A stretch of DNA of 64,000 bases from JADLHS01 sp049840435 (GTDB lineage Bacteria > Verrucomicrobiota > Verrucomicrobiia > Limisphaerales > JADLHS01). The DNA lies in assembly GCA_049840435.1 (NCBI GenBank), contig JASGKY010000044.1, positions 124,001 through 188,000 of the forward strand, read 5' to 3'. A model generated the notes under the pieces. It was not told the origin of the DNA, searched no databases, and saw only the letters and a list, made by a program, of their open reading frames with translations. The stretch's first letter is position 1. Every line of letters starts with the position of its first letter. Positions 56,759-64,000 of the stretch are shown piece after piece. Position numbers and translations under genes: made by a program.

Positions 56759-56883
56759 AACAGTTGGTGCCTGTTGCGGTTCGGTTGGATGCTAGGACAG
56801 TCGTCCGACGCGCTGCAAGCTTCAAGCGACATCTCTTCCTCCCCCGAAGAGGTGACAGGCTCGACAAACAGCGCTCGGCCTCT

Positions 56884-57504
56884 ATGCTGCTGACGATGGC
56901 ATTTGAATCCGATTCCCCGCTCGATCAACTCTGGAAAAGTTATGGGCGCGTCTTTCAGGATTTTGACGATCACACGCTGGGTCGGTGGCTGGCGCAAACC
57001 CTCGGCCAGCTTGAGGGCAAATCGTGGCGACTCTCCCATCCGCTCGTCGGAGCGTATCGGCTCGGTGCGCAGCTCGGGCACGAACGCCAGATCTGGCACA
57101 AGCGCATGGCTACGCCGCCCGCGGCGTATTGCGAATCCCCCTGTTGCCGCGCGCCCATGCTGCCGTTGCTGACCCGCGATGTGCGGGAATCCGGTCTCAT
57201 TTGTCAGCATTGCAACGAAACGCTCGTGCCCTTCAGTGAGCTGCCGGCGGAAATCTCCGGCGCACTCGGTGATTGGGCTGCAGATTATGAGCCCATCCAT
57301 GCCGTGGCTCATTGGGATGACCGCCAGCGCCGCGGTCCAGGTAACTACGACCGGGCCTACGAAAACGCTGCGCAACAAGCCGAGCAAATGCTCGCCCGTG
57401 CTGGCTCGGACCTTGCGCCCAAGTTGCTGGAATTTTATGCCGCCATCATTTGGGAGGATCAGGACGAATGCCTCGAGGTTCGACCAGAAGATGTTCGGAT
57501 GTAA
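56884..57504 (+). CDS. hypothetical protein with a zinc-ribbon-like motif
   Basis: A 206-residue soluble protein. Two cysteine pairs, 'YCESPCC' and 'LICQHCNE' about 25 residues apart, suggest a zinc ribbon. The N-terminal part ('FQDFDDHTLGRWLAQTLGQL') is helical and Trp-rich. No family is recognised. An ATG four codons later (56896) is an alternative start. It is divergent from glgC and sits alone. Confidence 0.55.
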   Translation: MLLTMAFESDSPLDQLWKSYGRVFQDFDDHTLGRWLAQTLGQLEGKSWRLSHPLVGAYRLGAQLGHERQIWHKRMATPPAAYCESPCCRAPMLPLLTRDVRESGLICQHCNETLVPFSELPAEISGALGDWAADYEPIHAVAHWDDRQRRGPGNYDRAYENAAQQAEQMLARAGSDLAPKLLEFYAAIIWEDQDECLEVRPEDVRM

Positions 57505-57605
57505 TCCAACAGCGCGGCTAAGAGTTTGCTTTTCTTCCCCGTAGCACCGTGCTAATCAAGCTGGTGCGAGCCATTTGGCCCGAACCCTCAACCCCTGTTG
57601 CATCT

Positions 57606-58280
57606 ATGAAAATTGATCGTCTGTTCAAGTTTGCTGCTGCGCTTTTGTTTGCTGGTTTGCTGACCAGCTTTACCGGTTGCGCCAAACGCGGTTATCATAC
57701 CGGCGAACGTACGGCTACCAACCTTCAGGCTATGGCCACAAAAGTTGAAATGGCCGGTCGCCAGATGGACATCGCCGTCACCGAACTCGACAGCCTCGTC
57801 AACAGTCCACAACCCGATCTGCGGCCACAGTTCGATCGGTTCTCCGCGGCCGTCGGCCAGTTAAGCACGCTGGCTACCAATCTCGCCAAGGCGGGGACCG
57901 AGCTTCAATCCCGCAGCAGATTGCACGCGGAGAGCTGGGATAAGGAGTTGGTCGCCATTCAGAACGAGGAAATTCGTGCCAGCGCCAAAGCCCGAAAACA
58001 AGAAGTCGCCAGCCGATTTGAAAACGTGCGTGCCGCCTGTCAGTCTGTGCAAACGGCAATCGGGCCAGTGCAGTCAGACCTGCTCGACGTGCAGCGTTAC
58101 TTGAACTCCGACCTCACGATGGGTGGTCTGAGTGCCATCAAAGACACCGCTACCCGGGTGGGGCGTAATGCTGGGCCCGCGCGGGAATCTGTAACCAAAC
58201 TGGTGACCGAGCTGCGCGGGCTCGGCGTGGCCATGGCGCCGCAGAACAGCGCTGCGCCAGCGCCAGCTGCGGTGAAATAA
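57606..58280 (+). CDS. DUF2959-like lipoprotein
   Basis: A 224-residue exported protein with a lipobox-like 'LLTSFTGCAKRG' near residue 23, so probably lipidated at Cys. The mature part is almost entirely helical and coiled-coil-like, rich in Ala, Gln, Leu and Arg ('RSRLHAESWDKELVAIQNEE'), matching DUF2959 proteins. An Ala/Pro tail ends it. Function is unknown. The ATG at 57606 is chosen because the signal peptide begins there. Confidence 0.72.
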   Translation: MKIDRLFKFAAALLFAGLLTSFTGCAKRGYHTGERTATNLQAMATKVEMAGRQMDIAVTELDSLVNSPQPDLRPQFDRFSAAVGQLSTLATNLAKAGTELQSRSRLHAESWDKELVAIQNEEIRASAKARKQEVASRFENVRAACQSVQTAIGPVQSDLLDVQRYLNSDLTMGGLSAIKDTATRVGRNAGPARESVTKLVTELRGLGVAMAPQNSAAPAPAAVK

Positions 58281-58319
58281 GCCGGTCCGATCTGAAACGG
58301 GAGTGGATGGCCGGTGGGT

Positions 58320-59448
58320 TCAATCCCCTTCGTAGTGTGGATGTACGCGGGTGCCGTGAAGTGGCGCGGGGCGTAAGTCCACTTCCAGGCCTTTCCAATT
58401 CTTGCGCCCGAACTTGTTCAAAAACCCAAGCCGGTAGCGCCAGGACATGCCCCAGAACGGATTGTTCGTCGGCCAGAATGAAATGAAGTCCAACTTCGCC
58501 TCCTTGGCCATCTCGATGGCACGGGCGAGATATTCGGGTTTGTCGTTCCAATTAAAGAGCAGGTATTTCCATTCCAGCACAGGGTTCGTCAGGCCGCGTG
58601 CATTGCGATACGCCGCCATCTGCTTCATCGCGTCGTACGCCTTGTCGAAATGGCCGCGGTGCATGTATTTCTCCGACATCTCGTTGGTGATGCCGTGAAC
58701 TGAAAAAAAGATATGATCAAATGTCAGTGCCGCCTCCCGCTTGGCGTCCGTGTTCAACAGCACTCCATTTGTTGAGGTGACGATGCGCATGGCGGGATTT
58801 TTCTGTCGCAACATCGCCAGCTCCGGCCCGATTGTGGGAGACAGGAACGGTTCGCCGAGGTTCAGATAGAACAACTGCCGCATGCCGAGACGTTGGACGA
58901 GGTCGCCCATCTTCTCCATTTCGCTGAACGGCATGGTGAGCTGTTTGTTCAGGCGCAAGCCGGCGGCATTTTCGCGGGCGCATCCGGTGCAATCCACGTT
59001 GCACTTGACCGTGTTCTCCAGGAGCATGCCGCGATAGGGCAAGCGCGGCTTGGGTGGCGTGCGTGGAGATTCCGGTGGCAAGCGTTTCAAGTCGCCGCAG
59101 CGGGCGCAGATTGGAATGGGCATTTTACCCTTTGCCAGCTCATCCCGGAAATGCTGCGCCTTGGGGCCGAAAGAAAACCTCCTCGAACGTGTTCTTCTTC
59201 AGATCACCGATCTGACCCAGGCCTTCGTAGTCCTGACAATTGCACGCAACGGTCTGGTCGCTGTTGATGGTGATGTTGTATTCAGAGACGCCGTCCAACG
59301 CGCCGCAGGTGTAACCGCGTCCTGAGACTTTGGCCTGCGCTTCCAGTTTCCAGACCATCAGCTTGCGATAGAAATCGCTTACGACCCAGTTGAAGCGGCG
59401 CTTCGGCGTGGTGCGTTTGCCGTCGGACTTGGGAACAGGAACAGCCAT
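58320..59448 (-). CDS. radical SAM protein with SPASM-like domain ahead of the core (one frameshift)
   Basis: About 375 residues. The N-terminal 110 residues carry SPASM-like cysteines: 'GYTCGALDGVSEYNITINSD', 'TVACNCQDYEGLGQIGDLKK' and 'ICARCGDL'. The radical SAM core follows with 'NTVKCNVDCTGCAREN' (Cx3Cx2C) and 'FYLNLGEPFLSPTIG'. In known SPASM enzymes the order is core first. A frame change near 59165 is repaired by removing one T, restoring 'FFGPKAQHFRDELAKGK'. It follows metF by 59 bases. The substrate is unknown. Confidence 0.78.
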
Positions 59449-59507
59449 GCTTAAAGTCTCACTGGCAAAAAATGAGCGGGCAAGTTTCTTTTGCGCGGTA
59501 GCGTGGT

Positions 59508-60392
59508 TCAGGCCAGCCCGAGATTCTTTAGCACCCGAACGGTTGAGGCTGCCTTGTTCAGCGTGTAGAAATGCAAGCCCGGCACGCCCGCCTTGAGCAG
59601 CGCTTCGCATTGTTTGGTGCAATACTCGATGCCGAACTCCGCCGCTGCTGCGTCATCCTTGCTGACCTTTTCCAGTTGGGCGTCGAGTGCGGCGGGAATC
59701 TTGGCGCCGCAGACTTGCGAGAACTTGCGGATGCCTGGCGCGCTGACGACGGAGATCATGCCCGGCACGAGCGGCACGGTGACCCCGAGCTTTGTGAGGT
59801 AATCCCGGAACTCAAAATAGTCCGTGTTATCAAAGAACAACTGTGTGATGACAAAGTCCGCGCCGGCATCAATCTTCTGCTTGAGCCGTTGCCAGTCCAC
59901 GTGCTTGCCTTCCTTGCACGCGACGTGACCTTCGGGAAAGCCTGCGCAGCCGATGCTGAAGCCGTTTTGCTCACGGATGAATTTCACGAGTTGTGATGAA
60001 TACTCGAACCCGCCGGGCGTGGGCTGGAATTCGCCGCCGCCGGGTGGGTCGCCGCGCAGGGCGAGAATATTTTTGCAGCCGCTTAGTTTGATTTTCTGCA
60101 ACAACTCGCCGACCTGTTCGCGTGTGTGGTTGACGCAGGTCAGATGCGCAAGCGCGGGGAGTTGGTGTTCTCGCTGGATGCGATCCACGATCATCAATGT
60201 CTTGTCCCGCGTGCTACCGCCCGCGCCATAGGTCACAGAGCAGAAATCCGGCTTCACTTCCTTGAGCGTCGGGATGTGTTTTTCGAGCAACGCTCTGTCG
60301 CCTTCTTCCGTCTTGGGCGGGAAAAATTCCAACGAGACGACCGGTTTTCCGGCGGCGCGCTTGGCGGCATAGATGTCACGAATCAATTGCAT
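59508..60392 (-). CDS. metF: methylenetetrahydrofolate reductase
   Basis: MetF reduces 5,10-methylene-THF to 5-methyl-THF for methionine synthesis. The 294-residue FAD TIM barrel has 'VVSLEFFPPKTEEGDRALL', 'FCSVTYGAGGSTRDKT', 'LTCVNHTREQVGELL', 'ILALRGDPPGG' and 'FVITQLFFDNTDYFEF', followed by 'PGMISVVSAPGIRKF'. The frame is intact. The 5-methyl group normally goes to B12-dependent MetH, a possible link to the B12 operon elsewhere in the window. Confidence 0.96.
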   Translation of the reverse strand: MQLIRDIYAAKRAAGKPVVSLEFFPPKTEEGDRALLEKHIPTLKEVKPDFCSVTYGAGGSTRDKTLMIVDRIQREHQLPALAHLTCVNHTREQVGELLQKIKLSGCKNILALRGDPPGGGEFQPTPGGFEYSSQLVKFIREQNGFSIGCAGFPEGHVACKEGKHVDWQRLKQKIDAGADFVITQLFFDNTDYFEFRDYLTKLGVTVPLVPGMISVVSAPGIRKFSQVCGAKIPAALDAQLEKVSKDDAAAAEFGIEYCTKQCEALLKAGVPGLHFYTLNKAASTVRVLKNLGLA

Positions 60393-60469
60393 GGGCGGGG
60401 ACTATGCCGCAGATCGGGGGGAAAACCAAGTCCGGGGATGCACCAAATCCGCTGCAGACCAGGAGCCAT

Positions 60470-60499
60470 AAAAAAACGCCGGACGCTTACGCCCGGCGC
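60470..60499 (-). terminator. intrinsic terminator after the PEP-CTERM gene
   Basis: On the minus strand CGCCGGGCG (60498-60490) pairs with CGTCCGGCG (60485-60477), separated by a TAAG-type tetraloop and followed by at least six T. It lies 24 bases after the PEP-CTERM stop and upstream of metF. Confidence 0.85.
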
Positions 60500-60523
60500 T
60501 GGAAATCTTCAAAAAATTCAGAT

Positions 60524-61237
60524 TCAATTGCGGCGATGTCGCAGCACGATCAGCGCAAAGCTGCCCAAAATACCGAGCACCATGGCAGACGGTTCGGGAA
60601 TTGGTTGCGCGGAAATCGTGATGCCGTCAAAGAAGCCATAGCTGGCGTCATTGTTCGCGCCAGTGGTGGTCATGCCCAGTTGCAAGGTGAACGTGCCGGG
60701 CGCGCTGGTTCCCCATTGCCACGAATTCCAAGCGGGAGTTGAGGAGGGCAAAGCGAGCAAATTGACCGACGGTCCTGAGGTGGCATCCCATAGAGATGCG
60801 ATGAGATGGCCTTCGGAATCGAGCACCCGCACCCAAGCGGTATCATTGGGTTGATTGTCCCCATTGAAGAATGCGGCCAACCCGGACAGCCTTTCGCCCG
60901 GATTCAATGTGAAGCTTTGGCTGACAGAAAAGTTATACGTCTCATTACCTAGGAAATTTGCATTGGCGCGCGAGTTGAGGGTCAGGAAGCGACCGCCATC
61001 TGCAGCGAGCATGCTAGGGTTGAAACCCAAGCCACTACCCCAAGTGCTCATCGTCCGGGCCTGACCGGCCGTCCGGCTGAAGGGCTCCGTCGCGCTACTG
61101 CCGGAATCGCTTTGAAACGTCCAGCCCTGCAGATTCCAAGATTCAAAACTGCCGTTTGCCACGGCTGCACGCACCACTCCCGGAGCCGTCAGCATGGCCA
61201 ATCCGATACCCAGGGAGATCATAAAACGGGTTTTCAT
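60524..61237 (-). CDS. PEP-CTERM sorting-signal protein
   Basis: A 237-residue exported protein: signal peptide (1-25, 'MISLGIGLAMLTAPGVVRAA'), a beta-sandwich-like body starting 'VANGSFESWNLQGWTF' and ending with 'QPIPEPSAMVLGILGSFALI' then 'VLRHRRN', the PEP-CTERM tripartite tail processed by an exosortase. The body resembles carbohydrate-binding jelly-roll domains. It is monocistronic, ending at a strong terminator. Confidence 0.85.
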   Translation of the reverse strand: MKTRFMISLGIGLAMLTAPGVVRAAVANGSFESWNLQGWTFQSDSGSSATEPFSRTAGQARTMSTWGSGLGFNPSMLAADGGRFLTLNSRANANFLGNETYNFSVSQSFTLNPGERLSGLAAFFNGDNQPNDTAWVRVLDSEGHLIASLWDATSGPSVNLLALPSSTPAWNSWQWGTSAPGTFTLQLGMTTTGANNDASYGFFDGITISAQPIPEPSAMVLGILGSFALIVLRHRRN

Positions 61238-61327
61238 ATCGCGCTCCAAACTCCACCAAACCCGCAACTCTGCAACCAAGGGTGAACCCGAATCCGCCAT
61301 CCGGCCGATTTCGGACAAAACGCCGGG

Positions 61328-61946
61328 TCAGGCCGCCGGAGCGGCAAGCTGTGCCAGCAGTTGCGCCTGCAACTGTGCCACGCACGCGGTTACGTTGAGT
61401 TGGTCGGTGCGCAACTCTACTTCCGCCGCTTGGGGCGGTTCGTAAGGGGCGGAAATGCCCGTGAAGTCCTTGAGTTCGCCAGTGCGGGCCCGGGCATAAA
61501 GCCCCTTGGGATCGCGTCGCTCGCATACTTCGAGCGGTGAATTGACGAATACTTCCACAAATCGGCCTGCCTGCGCCGCGGCCCGGGCGCGATCCCGGTC
61601 GCGACGATACGGCGAGATCAACGCCACGATGCAAATTAATCCCGCGTCCGCAAACAGCCGGGCCACTTCGCCCACACGCCGGATGTTTTCCTGCCGATCC
61701 TCGGGCGAGAAGCCGAGGTCGGCACACAAACCGCGTCGCAAACAATCTCCGTCCAGTACCACAGACCGCTCGACCACTCTGTTGCAGTTCAAGTTCCAAG
61801 GCCCGCGCAATCGTTGTCTTGCCCGCCCCGCTCAAGCCAGTCAGCCAGACGACGCAGCCTGTCCGCCCCGTAATCGTCTCGCGTCTGTGGATTTCTTGCG
61901 GATTTTCGACTTCTAACTTTTGACCTCTGACTTCTAACTTATTCAT
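61328..61946 (-). CDS. cysC: adenylylsulfate kinase (one frameshift)
   Basis: CysC phosphorylates APS to PAPS. The product has Walker A 'WLTGLSGAGKTTIARALELE', then after a frame change near 61765 'VLDGDCLRRGLCADLGFS', 'EDRQENIRRVGEVARLFADA', 'LICIVALISPYRRDR', and 'FVNSPLEVCERRDPKGLYAR' with 'FTGISAPYEPP'. Removing one T joins the parts. The N-terminus 'NKLEVRGQKLEVENP' is encoded by heptanucleotide repeats. Its start overlaps the upstream gene by 8 bases. PAPS may feed sulfated polysaccharides. Confidence 0.85.
61908..61942 (-). repeat. degenerate heptanucleotide tandem repeat at the cysC start
   Basis: Five 7-mers on the plus strand: GACTTCT, AACTTTT, GACCTCT, GACTTCT, AACTTAT. On the minus strand these encode the LEVRGQK/LEVE pattern. 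The unit is the same as at 6839-6866, reversed. Confidence 0.7.
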
Positions 61947-64000
61947 CCTGCCAGTCCTTGAGTCGTTGATTGGCCACAGCTGTTTGAGGTGCGGCTGTTA
62001 CACTGTTTGTGAGGAATGCCTGATAATACAGAATCATGGCATTGGTATCCCGTTCGTGCCACGCAATGCTGCCAAGACCAAACAGCGCGCTTGGTGCAGA
62101 AGCTGGATGGTTCAGTAGTTTTTCATAATCTTGCCGCGCGTCTTCCAGCTTCCCGGCTCGCAAAGCGGCGATGGCCCGGAACAACCGGGCGCTGGGACTA
62201 GTCGGCTCCAGCACTAGTGCTTGGGTCAATGTGCTTATGGCTGCCTCGGCTTGGCCGGCCCGAAGTTCCGCGTGGCCTTTCTTGATGATCCATTCCAAGC
62301 GTTTTGGATCTCGCTGCCACAACACCTCGCGCCATTTTAGTTCGTTACTAAACAACCCCGCATTAGCCAGGAAATCTGCGGCCCCAAGCAGCACCGGAGT
62401 TTCAGTGCGGGGCGCTGCTGCAACCGAATTTATCAGGGCAACGGCGGCGTTGGTCTGGCCCGTTCGCCACAATGAAGTGGCCCGCGCTTGTAGCCATTGC
62501 GCTCGCGCCGGGCCTTGGAGTCGAGTGGTCGGAAGGACAGTTTCTTCCGTCAACGCCAGTGCGGCAGCATAATTACCCAGCAAGTTTTGGCACTGGGCCT
62601 GCGCCAATTGGGGGGCGATCCAATCCCCTGCTAGTTCCGCGCTGCGGGCGAAAGCTTCTAATGCTTGGCGCGGATTATTGGCGGCGAGATACATGCGGCC
62701 CGAATGAAATAGGAACGTTGGTTCGTCCACCGGACCGCAGCGACTGATGACCTCGGCCCACCGATCGTAACGGCTGAGTTCTTTTGGATGCGTTTCGCGT
62801 AGCCATGCCAGGGTCAGTCGGTTTGTAATGCCGCGCTGGTGGCGGGTGGCAAATTCCAAGTTGATAAGTGCGGTGAGGTTGTCGGGGTCAAAGGCCAGTG
62901 CGCGGTGAAACCAGAATGTAGTTTCCTCTTTCAAGCCTGCGCGCTGTGCCAGCACACCCCAATGATTCAGCACTTTTGAATAAGCTCCCGCTAGCAACGC
63001 AGCGGTTTCATTGGCGCGACTCGATAATTTGAACGCTTGGACCGGAGGTTGCGTCCAGCGTTTCGTCTGGTTCTGATTGGTTTCAAACTGTTCTGCCCGC
63101 GTTGCTAACTCATTGGTCCAGCGCGCCTGCCAGAGCTGTTCATTGGCGGCGATTGTTTGAGTGGTGGTGGGGTGAGTTAGATTTTCAGGCGAGCGGGACT
63201 CCAGTTGTTGGACCCAACCATGCGGGGTCGCCGTGAAGGTTTCGAAAAAAAAGCCGGAGCTGGGCTGCAGATAAACCACCGGCTCGTTGGTGGCGATTTG
63301 TCGCACCGCGGCGAGCAACTGAACTGCCCGCAAAGCTTCGGTGCGATTGGTGCCGATCATATCAGGCCAGCGATCACCGTAGGTGCGGCGCAAGTGGCGA
63401 TGGTAGCCCGACCGCGGCAGCGACGGGGTATCCACCAGCAAAACGTCTTGCGCCCGACCTCGGGCTGCCAATTCCGCCTGGGCCAGAAGCAGCGATGTCG
63501 TATCATCGCTTAGTACCGTCACCCGTCCGGCGGGCAGATCATCGCAGAGTTGCCGGGCGAATTCTCGTAGCGCCCCGCCGTTTGTCAGGCGGACGTTGTG
63601 GAAGTTTTTCCAGAGTAAACCCGCTGGCAGTAATACCAGCAAAATCAAGGCGACGGCAGCAGGCCATTTCACTTGGCGCCGGGCTTGTGGCTTTTTTCCA
63701 AATAACAGCAGGTAGCCCGCACAATGTCCCGCTACCAACGCCCACGTGTAATGGTAGAGCAACAGCGGGGTGCGCAGTTCGACTTGACGCGGAATGATCG
63801 TGGCGTTCAGCGCCAGCCACAGCGCTGCGAGGAACAGCAACGCGTGGGTGAAGTGCCCGCTGGCTTTGGCAAAAAACACGCCCACATGGGTATCGTCCGC
63901 TAGTTGCACAGTGTGCGAACGCCACTTCACTGCCAGTAACAGGAATGGCAGCGCTGCGGTCAGCACCAGCAAGCGCAGCGCGGGCAGGTGGAAAATTTGC
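61939..64000 (-). CDS. TPR-containing membrane protein, DUF2723-like (5' partial)
   Basis: The frame is open to the right edge, so the N-terminus is missing. The visible 686 residues begin with three to four membrane helices ('LPALRLLVLTAALPFLLLAV', 'ALLFLAALWLALNATI'), followed by a large soluble region with tetratricopeptide-like helices ('PDNLTALINLEFATRHQRGI', 'LEPTSPSARLFRAIAALRAG'). The layout fits the C-terminal half of DUF2723 (protein O-mannosyltransferase-like) proteins of this phylum. It is coupled to cysC. The assignment is inference from layout. Confidence 0.65.
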   Translation of the reverse strand, partial: QIFHLPALRLLVLTAALPFLLLAVKWRSHTVQLADDTHVGVFFAKASGHFTHALLFLAALWLALNATIIPRQVELRTPLLLYHYTWALVAGHCAGYLLLFGKKPQARRQVKWPAAVALILLVLLPAGLLWKNFHNVRLTNGGALREFARQLCDDLPAGRVTVLSDDTTSLLLAQAELAARGRAQDVLLVDTPSLPRSGYHRHLRRTYGDRWPDMIGTNRTEALRAVQLLAAVRQIATNEPVVYLQPSSGFFFETFTATPHGWVQQLESRSPENLTHPTTTQTIAANEQLWQARWTNELATRAEQFETNQNQTKRWTQPPVQAFKLSSRANETAALLAGAYSKVLNHWGVLAQRAGLKEETTFWFHRALAFDPDNLTALINLEFATRHQRGITNRLTLAWLRETHPKELSRYDRWAEVISRCGPVDEPTFLFHSGRMYLAANNPRQALEAFARSAELAGDWIAPQLAQAQCQNLLGNYAAALALTEETVLPTTRLQGPARAQWLQARATSLWRTGQTNAAVALINSVAAAPRTETPVLLGAADFLANAGLFSNELKWREVLWQRDPKRLEWIIKKGHAELRAGQAEAAISTLTQALVLEPTSPSARLFRAIAALRAGKLEDARQDYEKLLNHPASAPSALFGLGSIAWHERDTNAMILYYQAFLTNSVTAAPQTAVANQRLKDWQDE

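Overview
The window reads as a chromosomal segment of a Gram-negative member of Verrucomicrobiota, probably the Pedosphaera/Limisphaerales side. This is inferred from PEP-CTERM exported proteins, a prepilin-like protein with an H-X9-DG motif, secreted proteins ending in a 'LQTSTNL..W' module, an Mla-type lipid transport set, and c-di-AMP and glycogen gene neighbourhoods. No rRNA, convincing tRNA, CRISPR array, insertion sequence or phage gene was seen.

Layout. 0-11 kb is housekeeping: the end of an AsmA-like protein, recA, scpA-scpB, thiE, an RNase H-fold nuclease and an mlaE-mlaF-mlaD operon whose ATPase has lost key catalytic residues. 11-31 kb is a surface-polysaccharide region with glycosyltransferases, methyltransferases, an acyltransferase, polytopic membrane proteins, a PQQ-type beta-propeller and its decayed relative, an SGNH hydrolase and a broken GH36 glycosidase. 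It ends with a minus-strand operon of rfbH, a thiamine-diphosphate enzyme, a sugar SDR, a flippase and a GT2. That set fits a CDP-3,6-dideoxysugar route, possibly a branched sugar of the yersiniose type. 31-43 kb holds rhomboid, uvrB, a LamG-RCC1 secreted protein, a LysR/pirin/flavodoxin/YceI redox cluster with a clear LysR operator, an RluA-type pseudouridine synthase, a broken SurA/PpiD-like chaperone and a NusG paralogue.

43.3-48.0 kb is the most interesting block. A cobalamin riboswitch with a downstream intrinsic terminator precedes five tightly packed genes: a PEP-CTERM surface protein, a second exported protein, a prepilin-like protein, a Cys-rich CWC/DUF5522-like protein and a BtuF-like protein without signal peptide. 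This looks like a B12-controlled surface system without BtuB or BtuCD in the window.

48-64 kb contains the folP-cdaA-cdaR-glmM operon (c-di-AMP and cell-wall precursor), a glyoxalase, a glycogen block (DUF4912, GH57 branching enzyme, glgC), metF followed by a radical SAM protein with SPASM-like cysteines ahead of the core, a PEP-CTERM protein, cysC and a TPR membrane protein cut by the window edge.

Many otherwise well-conserved genes carry single-base frameshifts while recA, uvrB, glmM, folP, metF and glgC are clean. I cannot tell from sequence alone whether this is decay or uncorrected assembly indels. Genes with one frameshift are listed as CDS with the break noted; those with two or more are listed as pseudogene.
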